From positions 1 through 64,000 of the forward strand of contig JAHDWA010000023.1 in assembly GCA_023382535.1 (NCBI GenBank): 64,000 nucleotides of DNA. The letters run 5' to 3'. The notes beneath the pieces were generated by a model that did no database searches, was not told where the DNA came from, and saw only the letters and a program-made list of their open reading frames with translations. Positions 19,416 to 29,056 of this stretch are shown here, piece by piece. The DNA is from Anaerolineae bacterium (GTDB lineage: Bacteria; Chloroflexota; Anaerolineae; 4572-78; J111). The first letter of the stretch is position 1. Each line of letters opens with the position of its first letter. The position numbers were made by a program, and so were the translations under genes.

Positions 19416-20197
19416 CGGGCTTGATGCAGCAGCGCCCTGGCCTCGCCCAGGTTGACGTTGTGGTGAATGATGCTGCTCAAGGCCGCCGCCATGCGAATCG
19501 GGTTTTCGGCCTGCCAGATATTCCGGCCAATCGTCCCGCCGACCGCGCCTGCTTCCATCGCCGCCTTGACCATCTCCAGGGTGGGTACCGGACCTGCTTT
19601 GGACGGCCCCCCCAGCACGACCACCGGTACATAGCAGCTTTCGACAACCTGGCGAAAGCCTTCCACGTAGGGCACTTTGACCCAATCCGCGCCCAACTCT
19701 GCCGCCACACGGGCGGCCAGGCTGACGCTCTCCACCGTCCGAAATTCCGGCGGGCTGTCGAAACCGCCGGGCACCATCTCGGCCATCACCGGGACGTCCC
19801 AGGCGTGGGCCTGCCGGATAACGCGGGCCAGCATTTCCAGGGTACTCTCTTCAAGGGGAGAAGCGGGAAAAGCGGAGACACAGAGGGCGTCGGCCCCCAG
19901 GCGCAGCGCGTCTTCCACCGTGTAGAATTGCGCGCCCGGGCCAGGGGTTGGGCTTAGCCGGGTTCCCGCGCCGTCAATGCGCAGCACCAGTCCCACCCGC
20001 GCCAGGACAGCGGCAAAGCGGGTGGCCGTGCCGTAACTGGCCATGACCGCATCAACGCCCCCGGCGATAACCTGGTTGAGCGTCTGCTCTATATTTTCGA
20101 TGCCCTTATCCGGGCCGGAAATCATCCCATGATCGCAGGCCACAATCAGCGTGCGGCCATCGGGCTGGAAGATTCTGTTCAAACGACGAGTGACCAT
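19412..20197 (-). CDS. Class I aldolase of the DhnA/LsrF/DeoC group
   Basis: A 261-residue TIM-barrel aldolase or related C-C lyase. The family signature ACDHG is at residues 20-24, and the Schiff-base lysine is expected at Lys174 in GADWVKVPY. Further motifs are VVVLGGPSK (phosphate site, about 192-200) and [13 protein letters not shown]. The DhnA group includes FbaB-type fructose-bisphosphate aldolases, the AI-2 degradation enzyme LsrF and aminodideoxyheptulosonate synthase; the sequence does not separate these by eye. It lies 20 bp after an FGGY kinase and overlaps the NagD-like gene by 4 bp. FGGY kinase plus DhnA-type enzyme recalls LsrK/LsrF, but no Lsr transporter is present. Confidence 0.85.
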   Translation of the reverse strand: MVTRRLNRIFQPDGRTLIVACDHGMISGPDKGIENIEQTLNQVIAGGVDAVMASYGTATRFAAVLARVGLVLRIDGAGTRLSPTPGPGAQFYTVEDALRLGADALCVSAFPASPLEESTLEMLARVIRQAHAWDVPVMAEMVPGGFDSPPEFRTVESVSLAARVAAELGADWVKVPYVEGFRQVVESCYVPVVVLGGPSKAGPVPTLEMVKAAMEAGAVGGTIGRNIWQAENPIRMAAALSSIIHHNVNLGEARALLHQAR

Positions 20198-20217
20198 GTA
20201 AGTATAGTTACCCTCTA

Positions 20218-21687
20218 TTATCTACCCGATTTTTGGCTTAATTGTTGGTATGCAGCGAAACGTTCATCGTAAATCTGTCGCTGTGTTTCATCCGGGGCAA
20301 GGGGGCGGACAGGTTTTTGCAGGCGAGCCTGCCCCGCTTCGACGGACTCGAATACGCCAGCGCCCCAGCCGGCCAGGATGGCCGCACCGAGGGCCGACCA
20401 GTGGGCGTACTCGGTCAAGGTGAGCGGTATCCCGGTCACATCGGCCAGGATGCGGGTCCAGACCGGGCTGCGCGTGGTGCCGCCGGCCATCCACAACTGC
20501 TCGACCGGCAGGTTGGCCCGGCGCATGTCTTCCAAAGCTCCCCGCAGCTCGAAAGCTGTGCCTTCGAGAATGGCCCGGCTCATGGTGGCCCGGCTGTGGT
20601 CGAGGCGCAGGCCGATAAAGCCGCCATGAGCGGTGTGGACCGGCAGAAAGAGCAGGCCGTTGCTGCCGGGGCTGGTCTGCGCCAGCGCCCCATTCATCGC
20701 CGTGTACAGGCCGGCCCGGGGGAGCGGAGTTTGCGGCTCGGCGTTCTGCCAGATCTCGTTGAGCCACCACTCAACCGTTGCCCCGAAGCCGCCCAAAAAG
20801 CGCGAGGGCGCCCAGCGCTGGGGAGCTACGTGGAAGTTGAGGTCCATGCTGGCCGGTAGAGAGGCCAGGTCCGGCTTATCCACAACTCCGGTAATGACCC
20901 AGGCCGTGCCACAGGTCAGCATCAGTTTGCCGCCGGTAATGCCCATGGCCAGGGCCTCGCAGCAGTGATCGTGGCCGCCGTTGACAACCCGCGTGGTCGT
21001 CGGCAGGCCGGTCTGGCGGCTGGCCTCGGCGCTGACCGGGCCGATGATGGCCCCGGCCGGGCGCAGTTCGGGCAGCCGCTCCGGGGTAATGCCGGCCAGG
21101 TCGCATAATTCCTGGCTCCACTGGCCGGTGGTGACATCGGCCAGGAGCATTTCGTCGCCGCAGGAGTAATCGGTGCAAAATTGGCCGGTCAGGCGGTGGA
21201 CCAGGAAGTCGTTGATGCCCAGAAAGCGGTCTGTCGCGGCAAATACATCGGGGCGATGTTGGCGCAGCCAGGCAATAAAGGGCAGGGGCAGGCCAATCTG
21301 GAGCGACCAGCCGCTGATACGGCGGACGGTCGGCTCCAGGCCCTCGGCCCGCCAGCGGTTGACGAGCGCTTCGGCCCGCCGGTCCATCCAGGTGATGATG
21401 GGATAGGTGGGTAAACCGTCGGTTTTAACCGGGATGAGCGAGCCGGCCTGGGCCGACAGGGCCAGGGCCAGGATTTCTGTTTCCGGCCCGACCTGGGCCA
21501 GAATATTCCGCACGGCCTGGACCAGCGCCTGCCAGACCTGCTCCGGGTCTTCTTCGGCCCAGCCGGGCTGGGGGGTGAGCAGGGGGTAGGGCTGTTCGGC
21601 GGTCGCTAGTTCTACGCCGGACAGGTCAAATAGAACGGCTTTGGTGGCGGTGGTACCAATATCTAATCCAAGAATAGTTTGTGGCAT
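20218..21687 (-). CDS. FGGY-family carbohydrate kinase (xylulokinase-like)
   Basis: A 489-residue sugar kinase of normal length. The first ATP-binding strand is [15 protein letters not shown] (residues 6-20), [11 protein letters not shown] is the substrate-loop region, and the catalytic base is Asp240 in [10 protein letters not shown]. The GTAWVITG adenine-site segment and late [14 protein letters not shown] and [12 protein letters not shown] are also FGGY motifs. It resembles xylulokinase or gluconokinase more than glycerol kinase. First gene of the reverse-strand operon, it would trap a keto-sugar or similar compound that the next gene, an aldolase, cleaves. A near-consensus promoter lies at 21732-21760. 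Confidence 0.9.
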   Translation of the reverse strand: MPQTILGLDIGTTATKAVLFDLSGVELATAEQPYPLLTPQPGWAEEDPEQVWQALVQAVRNILAQVGPETEILALALSAQAGSLIPVKTDGLPTYPIITWMDRRAEALVNRWRAEGLEPTVRRISGWSLQIGLPLPFIAWLRQHRPDVFAATDRFLGINDFLVHRLTGQFCTDYSCGDEMLLADVTTGQWSQELCDLAGITPERLPELRPAGAIIGPVSAEASRQTGLPTTTRVVNGGHDHCCEALAMGITGGKLMLTCGTAWVITGVVDKPDLASLPASMDLNFHVAPQRWAPSRFLGGFGATVEWWLNEIWQNAEPQTPLPRAGLYTAMNGALAQTSPGSNGLLFLPVHTAHGGFIGLRLDHSRATMSRAILEGTAFELRGALEDMRRANLPVEQLWMAGGTTRSPVWTRILADVTGIPLTLTEYAHWSALGAAILAGWGAGVFESVEAGQARLQKPVRPLAPDETQRQIYDERFAAYQQLSQKSGR

Positions 21688-21731
21688 GGTTAGCCTCGCA
21701 AAATTGGGTCTATGGGAATTGAGTAGGATGC

Positions 21732-21760
21732 ATTATACTTGGGGGGGTAAGAGATGACAA
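21732..21760 (-). promoter_or_regulatory. Promoter of the kinase-aldolase-phosphatase operon
   Basis: On the reverse strand TTGTCA (21760-21755), a 17-bp spacer and a perfect TATAAT (21737-21732). The transcript start would be near 21725, about 38 bp before the kinase start codon. Confidence 0.75.
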
Positions 21761-21789
21761 AGCAGGGGTGTCTGTAAGGGATATCCTTC

Positions 21790-21830
21790 TTTCGGGGATT
21801 GGAAGATTAAAACCTGCCCAATCTTCCCGC
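21790..21830. repeat. Short inverted repeat between divergent genes
   Basis: GGAAGATT pairs with AATCTTCC across a spacer of about 11 bases, just upstream of the reverse promoter. It could be an operator for the kinase operon or a small repeat. Confidence 0.4.
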
Positions 21831-21949
21831 CCATCTTTGAGACAATTACCTTTAATGATACCCAATATGTAACTCAACATAATTACACTTGTTTCAACCA
21901 TCGGTGCAAAAAGAGTCGCACATTAGATTATATTCTGAAGGAGAAACGA

Positions 21950-23260
21950 ATGATTGCCAGATTGGCTCATGGCCGCTTTCATTATGCCTGGATTGTGGTG
22001 GGAGTAACTTTTTTGGTGATGCTGTTGACGGCGGGCATTCGTTCGGTTCCCGGCGTGCTCATTTTGCCGCTGGAAGATGAATTTGGCTGGACCCGGGCGA
22101 CGGTCTCACTGGCCGTCTCAATTAATCTCTTTCTCTACGGCCTCTGCGGGCCGTATGCCGCCGCTTTGATGGAAAAGATTGGCATGCGCCGGATGATGGC
22201 GGCTGCATTGTTTCTCCTCACCGGGGCGATTCTCCTGACAACGCAAATTACCGTACCCTGGCAGCTCTATCTGCTGTGGGGGGCGGTGGTCGGATTGGGG
22301 ACCGGGGCCATGGCTGGCTGGATTGCGGCCACTGTCTCGAACCGCTGGTTTGTGGCCCGGAGAGGTGTGGTGGTTGGCCTGCTGACTGCCAGCAACGCCA
22401 CCGGGCAACTGGTTTTTGTGCCGCTGCTGGCCTCGCTGGTGGTTAGCCACGGCTGGCGGTCGGCGGTGCTGCTGGTGGCCGGGGTGGCGCTGCTGCTTGT
22501 CCCGCTGGTGGTCATTTTTATCCGCAACTTTCCCCAGGATGTGGGCCTGAGACCCTACGGGGCAACCGAGCGCGATGAAGACCCCCGCCCGCGGACGTAT
22601 GCGGGCAATCCCTTTACGGGTGCGCTGCAAACCCTGGCCCGCTCCTTACGCTCCCGCGACTTTTTGCTGCTGGCGGGCAGCTTTTTTATCTGCGGCCTGG
22701 CCACCAGCGGTTTGGTCGGCACCCATCTGATTCCCTTTGCCCGCGAGTGCGGCCTGTCGGAAGTGACGGCGGCCAGCCTGCTTGCCGTCATTGGCGTGTT
22801 CGACGTGCTGGGCACGATGGCTTCCGGCTGGTTGTCGGACCGCTATGACAGCCGCTGGCTGTTGTTTTGGTATTACGGCCTGCGCGGGCTGTCGCTGATG
22901 TTTCTGCCGGTGGCTTATGAATTTGGGTTTTACGGTCTGATGCTGTTTGTGGTTTTCTACGGCCTGGATTGGGTGGCGACCGTCCCGCCAACGGTGCGCC
23001 TGACCGCCGACATCTTTGGCAAGGCCAATGTAGGCACGGTTTACGCCTGGATCTTTGCCAGCCACCAGCTCGGTTCGGCGGCGGCAGCGTACGGCGCGGG
23101 CCTGCTGCGGACCTGGCTGGGCGATTACCAGGCCAGTTTCATTATCGCCGGCCTGTTTGGACTGCTGGCAGCGGTCATGGTGCTGCGCATCGGGCGGGAA
23201 ACTCCCCGCGATTTGCTGCCGGTGCGCCAGCCGGAACTGCCGGCTACACCGGCGAGCTGA
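21950..23260 (+). CDS. MFS transporter (monocarboxylate/oxalate-formate antiporter type)
   Basis: A 436-residue major facilitator with about twelve hydrophobic helices. YAWIVVGVTFLVML at residues 12-25 and GPYAAALMEKIGMRRMM (a loop 2-3 signature) fit the OFA/monocarboxylate branch. GWLSDRYDSRWLLFW carries the equivalent motif between helices 8 and 9. AAGGAG precedes ATG 21950 by six bases. It is divergent from the sugar-kinase operon, with only about 260 bp between them, and precedes a BBE-type oxidase. Likely substrates are small organic acids; the exact one cannot be read. Confidence 0.88.
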   Translation: MIARLAHGRFHYAWIVVGVTFLVMLLTAGIRSVPGVLILPLEDEFGWTRATVSLAVSINLFLYGLCGPYAAALMEKIGMRRMMAAALFLLTGAILLTTQITVPWQLYLLWGAVVGLGTGAMAGWIAATVSNRWFVARRGVVVGLLTASNATGQLVFVPLLASLVVSHGWRSAVLLVAGVALLLVPLVVIFIRNFPQDVGLRPYGATERDEDPRPRTYAGNPFTGALQTLARSLRSRDFLLLAGSFFICGLATSGLVGTHLIPFARECGLSEVTAASLLAVIGVFDVLGTMASGWLSDRYDSRWLLFWYYGLRGLSLMFLPVAYEFGFYGLMLFVVFYGLDWVATVPPTVRLTADIFGKANVGTVYAWIFASHQLGSAAAAYGAGLLRTWLGDYQASFIIAGLFGLLAAVMVLRIGRETPRDLLPVRQPELPATPAS

Positions 23261-23565
23261 TAACGGCCCTGGTCTTTCAGTAATTACAAAATCACCTTAG
23301 CCACGCCGCCCGCCGCGCGTTGAAACGCCCGGAAGCCCGTTGAAGTAGGCTCCTGAACCGCTTTGAAGCGGTTTTCACGTACTGTAGCCGGGGGCTTCCA
23401 GCCCTCGGCGGACAGCCATAAATTACCCAATACTCTCATCTCGTAACGATAGCTGTAACGATTAGAGGACGCTCCCCTGGTATATTTCAACCAAGGATCA
23501 AGCTTTGCTGCTGATCCGGGTTTTCATCAATCTATTATAAATTTTTTACCAAGGGGGATTATTTC
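23261..23565. repeat. Intergenic region with nested hairpin and terminator
   Basis: This 305-bp gap holds GGAAGCCC 23331-23338 / GGGCTTCC 23392-23399 surrounding AACCGCTT 23356-23363 / AAGCGGTT 23366-23373, which is followed by TTTC. The inner hairpin probably terminates the MFS transcript. Nothing else was recognised. Confidence 0.6.
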
Positions 23566-24981
23566 GTGAATACAGCTTACGGGGAAACCACCACGTCATT
23601 CTCAATGGCTCAGCAACTCCAATTACGGCCAGCTATCCAGGGAACCGTCATTACTCCGGATGACCCGCAGTATGATAAAGCCCGCCAGGCCTGGAATCTG
23701 TCGGTTGACCAGCGCCCGGCGATGATCGTGATCGCGGATGGTGTTGAGGATGTGGTGGGGGCCGTCCGCTTTGCGGCGCAGGCAGGTCTTAACCTCACCG
23801 TCCAGGGGACGGGACACGGCGTGGTCCGTCCGGCCAATGACAGCCTGCTTCTCAATACCTCAAAAATGAAGACCGTCCGGGTGGATGCGGCCGCTCAAAC
23901 CGCATGGGTGGAAGCCGGGGTCAAATGGGGCGAAGTCTTGGAAAAGACGCAGGCGGTCGGACTGGCGCCGCTGCTCGGTTCCTCACCGGACGTGGGGGTG
24001 GTCGGCTATACCCTGGGCGGCGGCTATGGCTGGTTGGGGCGCAAGTACGGCCTGGCTACCGACAGCGTCCGTTTCTTTGAACTGGTCACGGCCGATGGGC
24101 GGCTCCTGCGGGCCAGCGAGACGGAAAACAGCGACCTCTTCTGGGGGCTGCGGGGCGGCGGCGGCAGTTTTGGGATTATCACCGGGATGGAGATCAAGCT
24201 GTATCCGGTCTCGACCGTCTACGGGGGCAATCTCTTCTATCCGCTTAGCATGGCGAAAGAAGTCTATGCCCGCTACCGTGACTGGATAACGTCGGTTCCC
24301 GATGAATTGACCTCTTCGATTGTGATCATGAACTATCCCCCGATCCCTGAGATCCCGGAATTTCTACGGGGGCAGTCCTTCGTCATCATCCGGGGGCTTT
24401 ACTGCGGCCCCGTCCAGGAAGGTGAAGCCCTGCTGCAGAGCTGGCGTGACTGGCGGGCGCCCTATTTCGACGGCTGGCGGGTGATGCCGTTCAGCGAGGT
24501 GGGCACGGTCAGTGCTGAACCGCTCGATCCCATGCCCATCCACAGCTCCGGGGCCTGGCTGGCCGAGTTGGGCGATGAGGTCATTGATATTCTGCTGCGG
24601 ACCGTCGCTCCGGGCAGTAACGGCCCCAGCCCGCTTATCTTTGCCGAAATACGTCACGTCGGCGGGGCAGTCGCCCGGGTCAGCCCGCAGGCCAGCGCTT
24701 ATGGCAATCGCGACGCGGCCTTCCTGCTCCACCTGCTGGGCGTGACGCCCACGCCTGAGGCTTACCGCCAGCTCGCCCAGTATACCGGTCAAATCAAGGA
24801 GCAACTGCGCCCCTACCTGACCGGGGGGGTTTACATGAACTTTCTGGAAGGCGAGGAATCGCAGCGACGGGTTGAGAGCGGCTATGCGCCGGAAGCCTAC
24901 CGCCGTCTGGCGGCGCTAAAAGCGGCCTACGATCCCGACAATCGCCTGCGTTCGGGCTTTAATATCCAGCCTGTTCGTTAA
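23566..24981 (+). CDS. FAD-dependent oxidoreductase, BBE/berberine-bridge family
   Basis: A 471-residue flavoprotein oxidase or dehydrogenase. The FAD_binding_4 domain covers about residues 45-215: VQGTGHGV near 85 carries the His that often attaches to FAD 8-alpha, and VGYTLGGGYGWLGRKYGL near 145 binds the pyrophosphate. The second covalent Cys of bicovalent family members is absent (VGY in its place), so mono-covalent or non-covalent FAD is expected. The C-terminal BBE motif is YRRLAALKAAYDPDNRLRSG. Start is GTG 23566 after GGGGG at 23552-23556. Family members oxidise sugars, alcohols or alkaloid-like compounds; the substrate is unknown. No Tat or Sec signal is apparent. Confidence 0.87.
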   Translation: MNTAYGETTTSFSMAQQLQLRPAIQGTVITPDDPQYDKARQAWNLSVDQRPAMIVIADGVEDVVGAVRFAAQAGLNLTVQGTGHGVVRPANDSLLLNTSKMKTVRVDAAAQTAWVEAGVKWGEVLEKTQAVGLAPLLGSSPDVGVVGYTLGGGYGWLGRKYGLATDSVRFFELVTADGRLLRASETENSDLFWGLRGGGGSFGIITGMEIKLYPVSTVYGGNLFYPLSMAKEVYARYRDWITSVPDELTSSIVIMNYPPIPEIPEFLRGQSFVIIRGLYCGPVQEGEALLQSWRDWRAPYFDGWRVMPFSEVGTVSAEPLDPMPIHSSGAWLAELGDEVIDILLRTVAPGSNGPSPLIFAEIRHVGGAVARVSPQASAYGNRDAAFLLHLLGVTPTPEAYRQLAQYTGQIKEQLRPYLTGGVYMNFLEGEESQRRVESGYAPEAYRRLAALKAAYDPDNRLRSGFNIQPVR

Positions 24982-25040
24982 AATAAGCGGGGTATCCAGC
25001 CGGTTACGAGCGAGACAGTCTGGATCGAAGTGAACCAATC

Positions 25041-25085
25041 ATCCCCACGGTGGCCCTTGATAGCGGCCCTGTGGGGATTGTTTTG
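25041..25085 (+). terminator. Intrinsic terminator of the FAD oxidoreductase gene
   Basis: ATCCCCAC 25041-25048 pairs with GTGGGGAT 25071-25078, with an inner GGCC/GGCC stem, followed by TTGTTTTG. Confidence 0.75.
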
Positions 25086-25172
25086 CCTCTAAATAATATT
25101 AATGGTTGAATAAGCCAGTGAGTTATGTTAGAATAAACTCACCAAACCGGAACATTTCAATACGGACTGGTA

Positions 25173-25922
25173 ATGCCAACCAAACTTTCTCCGCAAGAGT
25201 TTGCAGCCAAATGGCGTCAGACGAGCCTCAAAGAACGCTCTGCGGCCCAGGAGCATTTTATAGACCTGTGTCACCTGGTTGACTACGAGACGCCCGCCGA
25301 GGCTGACCCGACCGGCGAAAGCTTTACCTTTGAAGCCGGAGCCAAAATAAAGGCGGAAGGCGGAGGGATGAAGGATGAAAAGGGGAAAGAGATTTCATCC
25401 TTCCGCCTTCATCCTTCATCCTTCCGCAGGGGTTGGGCCGATGTCTGGAAGAAGGGCTACTTTGCCTGGGAGTACAAAGGCAAGCACGCCGACCTCGACA
25501 AAGCCTACCAGCAGTTGCTCCAATACCGGGAGGCTTTGCAGAACTCGCCCCTTTTGGTTGTCTCCGATATTAACTCCATTGTTATCCATACCTGCTTTGA
25601 AACCTTTCCCTTCCCCAGGCCGCCCGGCCAGGAACCTAAAGACGATCCCTGTGTTGAAGCCATTGCCCAGGCCGCCCGCGAACTGGTCCAGAAGCGGGAT
25701 AGCTGGCTCAACCCGCCCGATGCAAGCGAGGCAGAACTCAAAAAGCGCACCCTGACCCATCTCTATAATGAGCGCCCTACCTGGCTCGACCTGGCCCATC
25801 AAAAGCTGGACCGCGCCGTGTTCGACGCTTACGGCTGGCCTCATGACTTGAGTGATGAAGAGATATTAGCCCGGCTGCTGGCTCTCAACCTGGAGCGGGC
25901 CGGAGTAGAGAAGCAAACATGA
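25173..25922 (+). pseudogene. Internally deleted MmeI-type restriction-modification gene (nuclease N-terminus joined to C-terminal end)
   Basis: An intact 249-residue ORF that appears to be the two ends of a type IIL/MmeI-like enzyme of about 900 residues. Residues 1-140 match the N-terminal nuclease domain, with RSAAQEHFIDLCHLV, FTFEAGA and a PD-(D/E)xK set D90, E100, K102 in WADVWKKGYFAWEYKGK; the 10 and 2 residue spacings equal those of MmeI D70/E80/K82. Residues from about 141 on (FETFPFP, LTHLYNERPTWLDLAHQKLD, LSDEEILARLLALNLERA) match the extreme C-terminus. The methyltransferase core and target-recognition domain are missing. A palindromic insertion encodes about residues 58-85. An unpaired nuclease without methylase would be toxic if active, so it is probably inert, or repurposed; the frame is still open. 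Confidence 0.75.
25351..25427. repeat. Palindromic insertion within the MmeI-like remnant
   Basis: Left arm begins GCGGAAGG (25353) and ends GGATGAAA (25380). The right arm begins TTTCATCC and ends CCTTCCGC (25427). It is read through in frame and interrupts the GGG...GWADVW segment before the nuclease motif. Confidence 0.75.
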
Positions 25923-26032
25923 CCTCCTATCTGGTTGAGTGACTATATAAAGCGATTGCTTGAAGCCGGGGTAATCACGCCGGAGTCTACGTTCTAATTA
26001 CCCCAGGACTCCTAAAGAAGAATGCCAACGGA

Positions 26033-26983
26033 ATGACTAAGAGAGCGTCAACGTACAATCGTGGTGATTCATCTGATGTCCCTCCTGCTACGGTTGATTC
26101 CAGCAGTTGTTTATTACCAATTCTACTCATGGTTACTGTTCTAGGCACTATCCTTGCCGTAGGATTGCTCTTCCTGGGAGGGGGGGGAACCTCAATCGAG
26201 GAACCAACACCCACTCCTCTACCAACACCCACCCCGAAGCCAAGTTTTGAGATAACCCAGGACACGGCGATTTCCAGGACTGACAGGCTTGGTGAAGTAA
26301 GTATTGAATATCCCATCAGGATGAGTCCTGGTTCCAGTGATTCGGTGCGAGTATCAATCTATATTCCTGTAAGACTTGCGTCACTTATTCCGCTAGGAAT
26401 TGAGAGAATAGAAATACCGCCTGATGCTCCAAAAGTTATAGGGGAACTTAACTCTCACCAAGCCGTTATAATCGTCACTGAAACCATGCAAGTTGACTTG
26501 TCCTCACCTACTTTTAAGGTAGAAAATCTATATCCTTTAAAACAAAAGTTAAACCTGGATAGTGTAAACGAGGCAACCATTTGGGCTTGGACAATTGTAG
26601 CACCAGCTACAATTGGTACTCATGTTTTAACTCTTCGAGTTTTATCGGGTGACAGCGATACCCCTAACTGGGTTGGAAACATAAAAGTTGAAGTCGCAGA
26701 ACTGGAACAGCCCTCACCCATCTTACCCTGGGTGATTGTTTTACTGATTGTTATAATTGGCTTAGTCGGCTTTTTGGGCACAAAAGGTCGTCTACCCATT
26801 AGCCCCTTCACCCGAAAAGATCATCTCCAAAGGGAAATAATGAAGTGGACTCGTCGCCTGCAAGGACTTAAAGAGAAAAAGGCTACTCTGGGTTTTGCTG
26901 CTGACCCCAGCCTTGACATCGAAATAGAGGAGATTGAAGCAAAGATTGAAGAATTGCAGACCGAGTTGGGTCAGGTAAATTAA
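26033..26983 (+). CDS. Hypothetical membrane protein with two transmembrane helices and C-terminal coiled coil
   Basis: Not recognised. The 316-residue product has a transmembrane helix at about residues 26-49, a Thr/Pro repeat linker ([13 protein letters not shown]), an extracytoplasmic beta-rich domain (about 72-230), a second helix at about 235-256 and a cytoplasmic tail with a predicted coiled coil (about 280-314, [16 protein letters not shown]). The tail could interact with a cytoplasmic partner. Codon and base use look more A+T rich than in flanking genes, and the gene sits beside the decayed restriction gene, which suggests an accessory island. The ribosome site before ATG 26033 is weak (ACGGA). 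Confidence 0.65.
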   Translation: MTKRASTYNRGDSSDVPPATVDSSSCLLPILLMVTVLGTILAVGLLFLGGGGTSIEEPTPTPLPTPTPKPSFEITQDTAISRTDRLGEVSIEYPIRMSPGSSDSVRVSIYIPVRLASLIPLGIERIEIPPDAPKVIGELNSHQAVIIVTETMQVDLSSPTFKVENLYPLKQKLNLDSVNEATIWAWTIVAPATIGTHVLTLRVLSGDSDTPNWVGNIKVEVAELEQPSPILPWVIVLLIVIIGLVGFLGTKGRLPISPFTRKDHLQREIMKWTRRLQGLKEKKATLGFAADPSLDIEIEEIEAKIEELQTELGQVN

Positions 26984-27095
26984 ACACGCGACACATAATG
27001 ACAGTAATAGCAGAGTATCCTCAAACCCAGGCTAAGCCCAGGGGCCTGTTTTTGCCGGGAAGAGCCGGGGCGAGTAGAATCGGAATGAAAACTCT

Positions 27096-27157
27096 GGGAA
27101 CTCGGAGAGTCTCCTCGGAACTCCCCAACGCGTTCCCTAAAGTTCCCTTGAGTTCCC
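27096..27157. repeat. Inverted repeat upstream of the CoA-transferase gene
   Basis: GGGAACTC 27096-27103 pairs with GAGTTCCC 27150-27157. The sequence is read through by an apparent N-terminal extension of the next gene, which is therefore not real coding sequence. Confidence 0.6.
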
Positions 27158-27183
27158 ACCACATACTTCTCAGGAGTCAATCT

Positions 27184-28533
27184 ATGAAAACTGTGCCCCA
27201 ACTTACCGCCGCTGAGGCGGCTGCCCTGGTGCCTGACGGGGCGGTGATCATGGCCGGCGGTTTCGGCATGACCGGCAACCCGATTCACCTGTTCCACGCC
27301 CTGGCCGAGCGCCCGGTAAAGAATTTAACCATCATTTCCAACAATGTCGGCGAGCCGGGACTGGGCGGCGGCCGGCTGCTGCGCAACGGGCAGATCAGCC
27401 GGGCCGTCGGTTCCTTCTTTACCTCCAACCCGGAAGCGGTGCGGGCCGTCCAGAACGGCAGCATGGCGGTCGAACTGCTGCCGCAGGGCACGCTGGCAGA
27501 GGCCATCCGGGCCGGCGGGGCTGGCCTGGGCGGTTTCTTTACGCCGACCAGCGCCGGCACTGCCCTGGCTGAAGGCCGTGAAACCCGGGTGATGAACGGC
27601 GTCGAGCAGGTCTTCATCCCGGCGCTGCGGGCGGACGTGGCCTTTGTGCGGGCCTGGCGGGCCGACACCGCCGGCAACCTGGTCTACCGCATGACCGAGC
27701 GCAATTTCAACCCGCTCATCGCGACCGCCGCCAACCTGGTCATTGCCGAAGTCGAGGAGATTGTGCCGGTGGGCAGGCTGTCGCCGGACGAGATTGTGAC
27801 CCCCGGCATTTTTGTGGACTTCCTGGTGCAGGCCCAGACCACGCTGGAGGATTTGGGCACGTCGGCCTCGGTCGAGAGCGGCAGGGAAACCGACTCGACC
27901 CGGCTGGCGATGGCTCGCCGCGCCTTTGCCGAGTTAACGCGGGGGGATGTGGTCAACCTGGGCATCGGCATCCCGACCCTGGTGGCCGATTTGATCACGC
28001 CGGAGCACGGCATCATTCTGCACACCGAAAACGGGCTGCTGGGCGTCGGGCCGGCCCCGGCCAGCGGCGGGGCGCTGGAATACCCGGTCAACGCGGGCAA
28101 GCAGCCGGTAACGGCCCTGCCCGGCGCTTCGTATTTTGACAGCGCGGTCTCTTTTGCCATGATCCGCGGCGGCCACGTGGATGTGGCGGTTATGGGCGGC
28201 TTACAGGTAGACGAGGCGGCTAACCTGGCTAACTGGGCTGTGCCCGGCAAGCCGCTGTTGGGCGTCGGCGGGGCGATGGACCTGGCTTCGGGCGCGAAGA
28301 AGCTGATCATCACCATGACCCACGCCAGCCGCGAGGGGGAGCCGAAAATTGTGCCCCGCTGTACCCTGCCGCTCACGGCAATGGCGGCGGTGAATGTCGT
28401 CATCACCGATCTGGCCGTGTTTGAGTTTATTAACGGCCAGTTGACCCTGATCGAGTTGATGCCCGGCGCCACGCTGGAGCAGGTTCGCACCCTGACCAGC
28501 GCCCGCTTTGTCGAGGCGTTGGAGTCGAGATAG
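27184..28533 (+). CDS. Fused 3-oxoacid CoA-transferase (subunits A and B)
   Basis: Transfers CoA between an acyl-CoA such as succinyl-CoA and a 3-oxoacid. The 449 residues join the two normally separate subunits: the A half carries [13 protein letters not shown] near residue 22, and the B half carries [17 protein letters not shown] near residue 260. The catalytic Glu is Glu282 in [11 protein letters not shown]. Start ATG 27184 follows AGGAG at 27172-27176. The ORF is open up to 26998, but that extension runs through a palindromic repeat. A strong bidirectional terminator follows. Typical roles are ketone-body or short-chain acid catabolism. Confidence 0.92.
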   Translation: MKTVPQLTAAEAAALVPDGAVIMAGGFGMTGNPIHLFHALAERPVKNLTIISNNVGEPGLGGGRLLRNGQISRAVGSFFTSNPEAVRAVQNGSMAVELLPQGTLAEAIRAGGAGLGGFFTPTSAGTALAEGRETRVMNGVEQVFIPALRADVAFVRAWRADTAGNLVYRMTERNFNPLIATAANLVIAEVEEIVPVGRLSPDEIVTPGIFVDFLVQAQTTLEDLGTSASVESGRETDSTRLAMARRAFAELTRGDVVNLGIGIPTLVADLITPEHGIILHTENGLLGVGPAPASGGALEYPVNAGKQPVTALPGASYFDSAVSFAMIRGGHVDVAVMGGLQVDEAANLANWAVPGKPLLGVGGAMDLASGAKKLIITMTHASREGEPKIVPRCTLPLTAMAAVNVVITDLAVFEFINGQLTLIELMPGATLEQVRTLTSARFVEALESR

Positions 28534-28565
28534 GGTATTTTTCGCGCTTTCCTATCATAATAAAA

Positions 28566-28601
28566 GGCCGCTCGCACCGCCAAGGTAGGGTGCGAGCGGC
28601 C
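28566..28601. terminator. Bidirectional intrinsic terminator
   Basis: Perfect 13-bp stem GGCCGCTCGCACC 28566-28578 / GGTGCGAGCGGCC 28589-28601 with a 10-base loop, A-rich on the left and T-rich on the right. It lies between the convergent CoA-transferase and GlsB-family genes. Confidence 0.9.
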
Positions 28602-28642
28602 CTTATGTCTGGCTGGACCTGACTAAACGCTGCTGTCGTACC

Positions 28643-28894
28643 CTACCTTTTTAAGATGACCCGGTAAAGAGCCAGCAGCACAATTGCGCCGACGATGGCG
28701 ATGATCAGGCTGCGGATGTCAAAACCGGAAATGTCGCCAAACCCGATTAAGGTGCCGATAAAGCCGCCGACGATGGCCCCGGCGATGCCCAGCAGAATCG
28801 TCACGATAAATCCCCCCGGATCACGGCCCGGCATAATCGCCTTGGCCAATACTCCGGCAATAAGTCCCAGCACGATCCAAGATAAACAGCCCAT
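28643..28894 (-). CDS. GlsB/YeaQ/YmgE family stress-response membrane protein
   Basis: A small 83-residue protein of the transglycosylase-associated (Transgly_assoc) family with three hydrophobic helices. The family pattern is clear: WIVLGLIAGVLAKAIMPG, then GGFIVTILLGIAGAIVGGFIG, and a last helix ending in a basic tail (ILKR). GGGAGG lies before the ATG. These proteins are induced by stress in other bacteria, but their molecular role is not settled. Confidence 0.92.
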   Translation of the reverse strand: MGCLSWIVLGLIAGVLAKAIMPGRDPGGFIVTILLGIAGAIVGGFIGTLIGFGDISGFDIRSLIIAIVGAIVLLALYRVILKR

Positions 28895-29056
28895 GTGATT
28901 CCTCCCTTAAAATCTTCACTTAAAGTGTCGTTTGAGTAATAAGTTGGCCTGACTGAAATTGACCACACCGCAGTCAATCAAACGGTTAGGTCCAGCCTCT
29001 CAATTATACTTGCTTCCTATTTTTTTCCTAATTGTAAGGTACAATGGCGTATTACT

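Noticed and set aside
19416..19685. N-terminal extension of the HAD phosphatase
   Set aside because: It is an alternate-frame reading of the overlapping aldolase gene; the ATGA overlap marks the true start.
26998..27183. N-terminal extension of the CoA-transferase
   Set aside because: The frame is open, but the DNA is a palindromic repeat and AGGAG plus ATG at 27172-27186 gives the family N-terminus.
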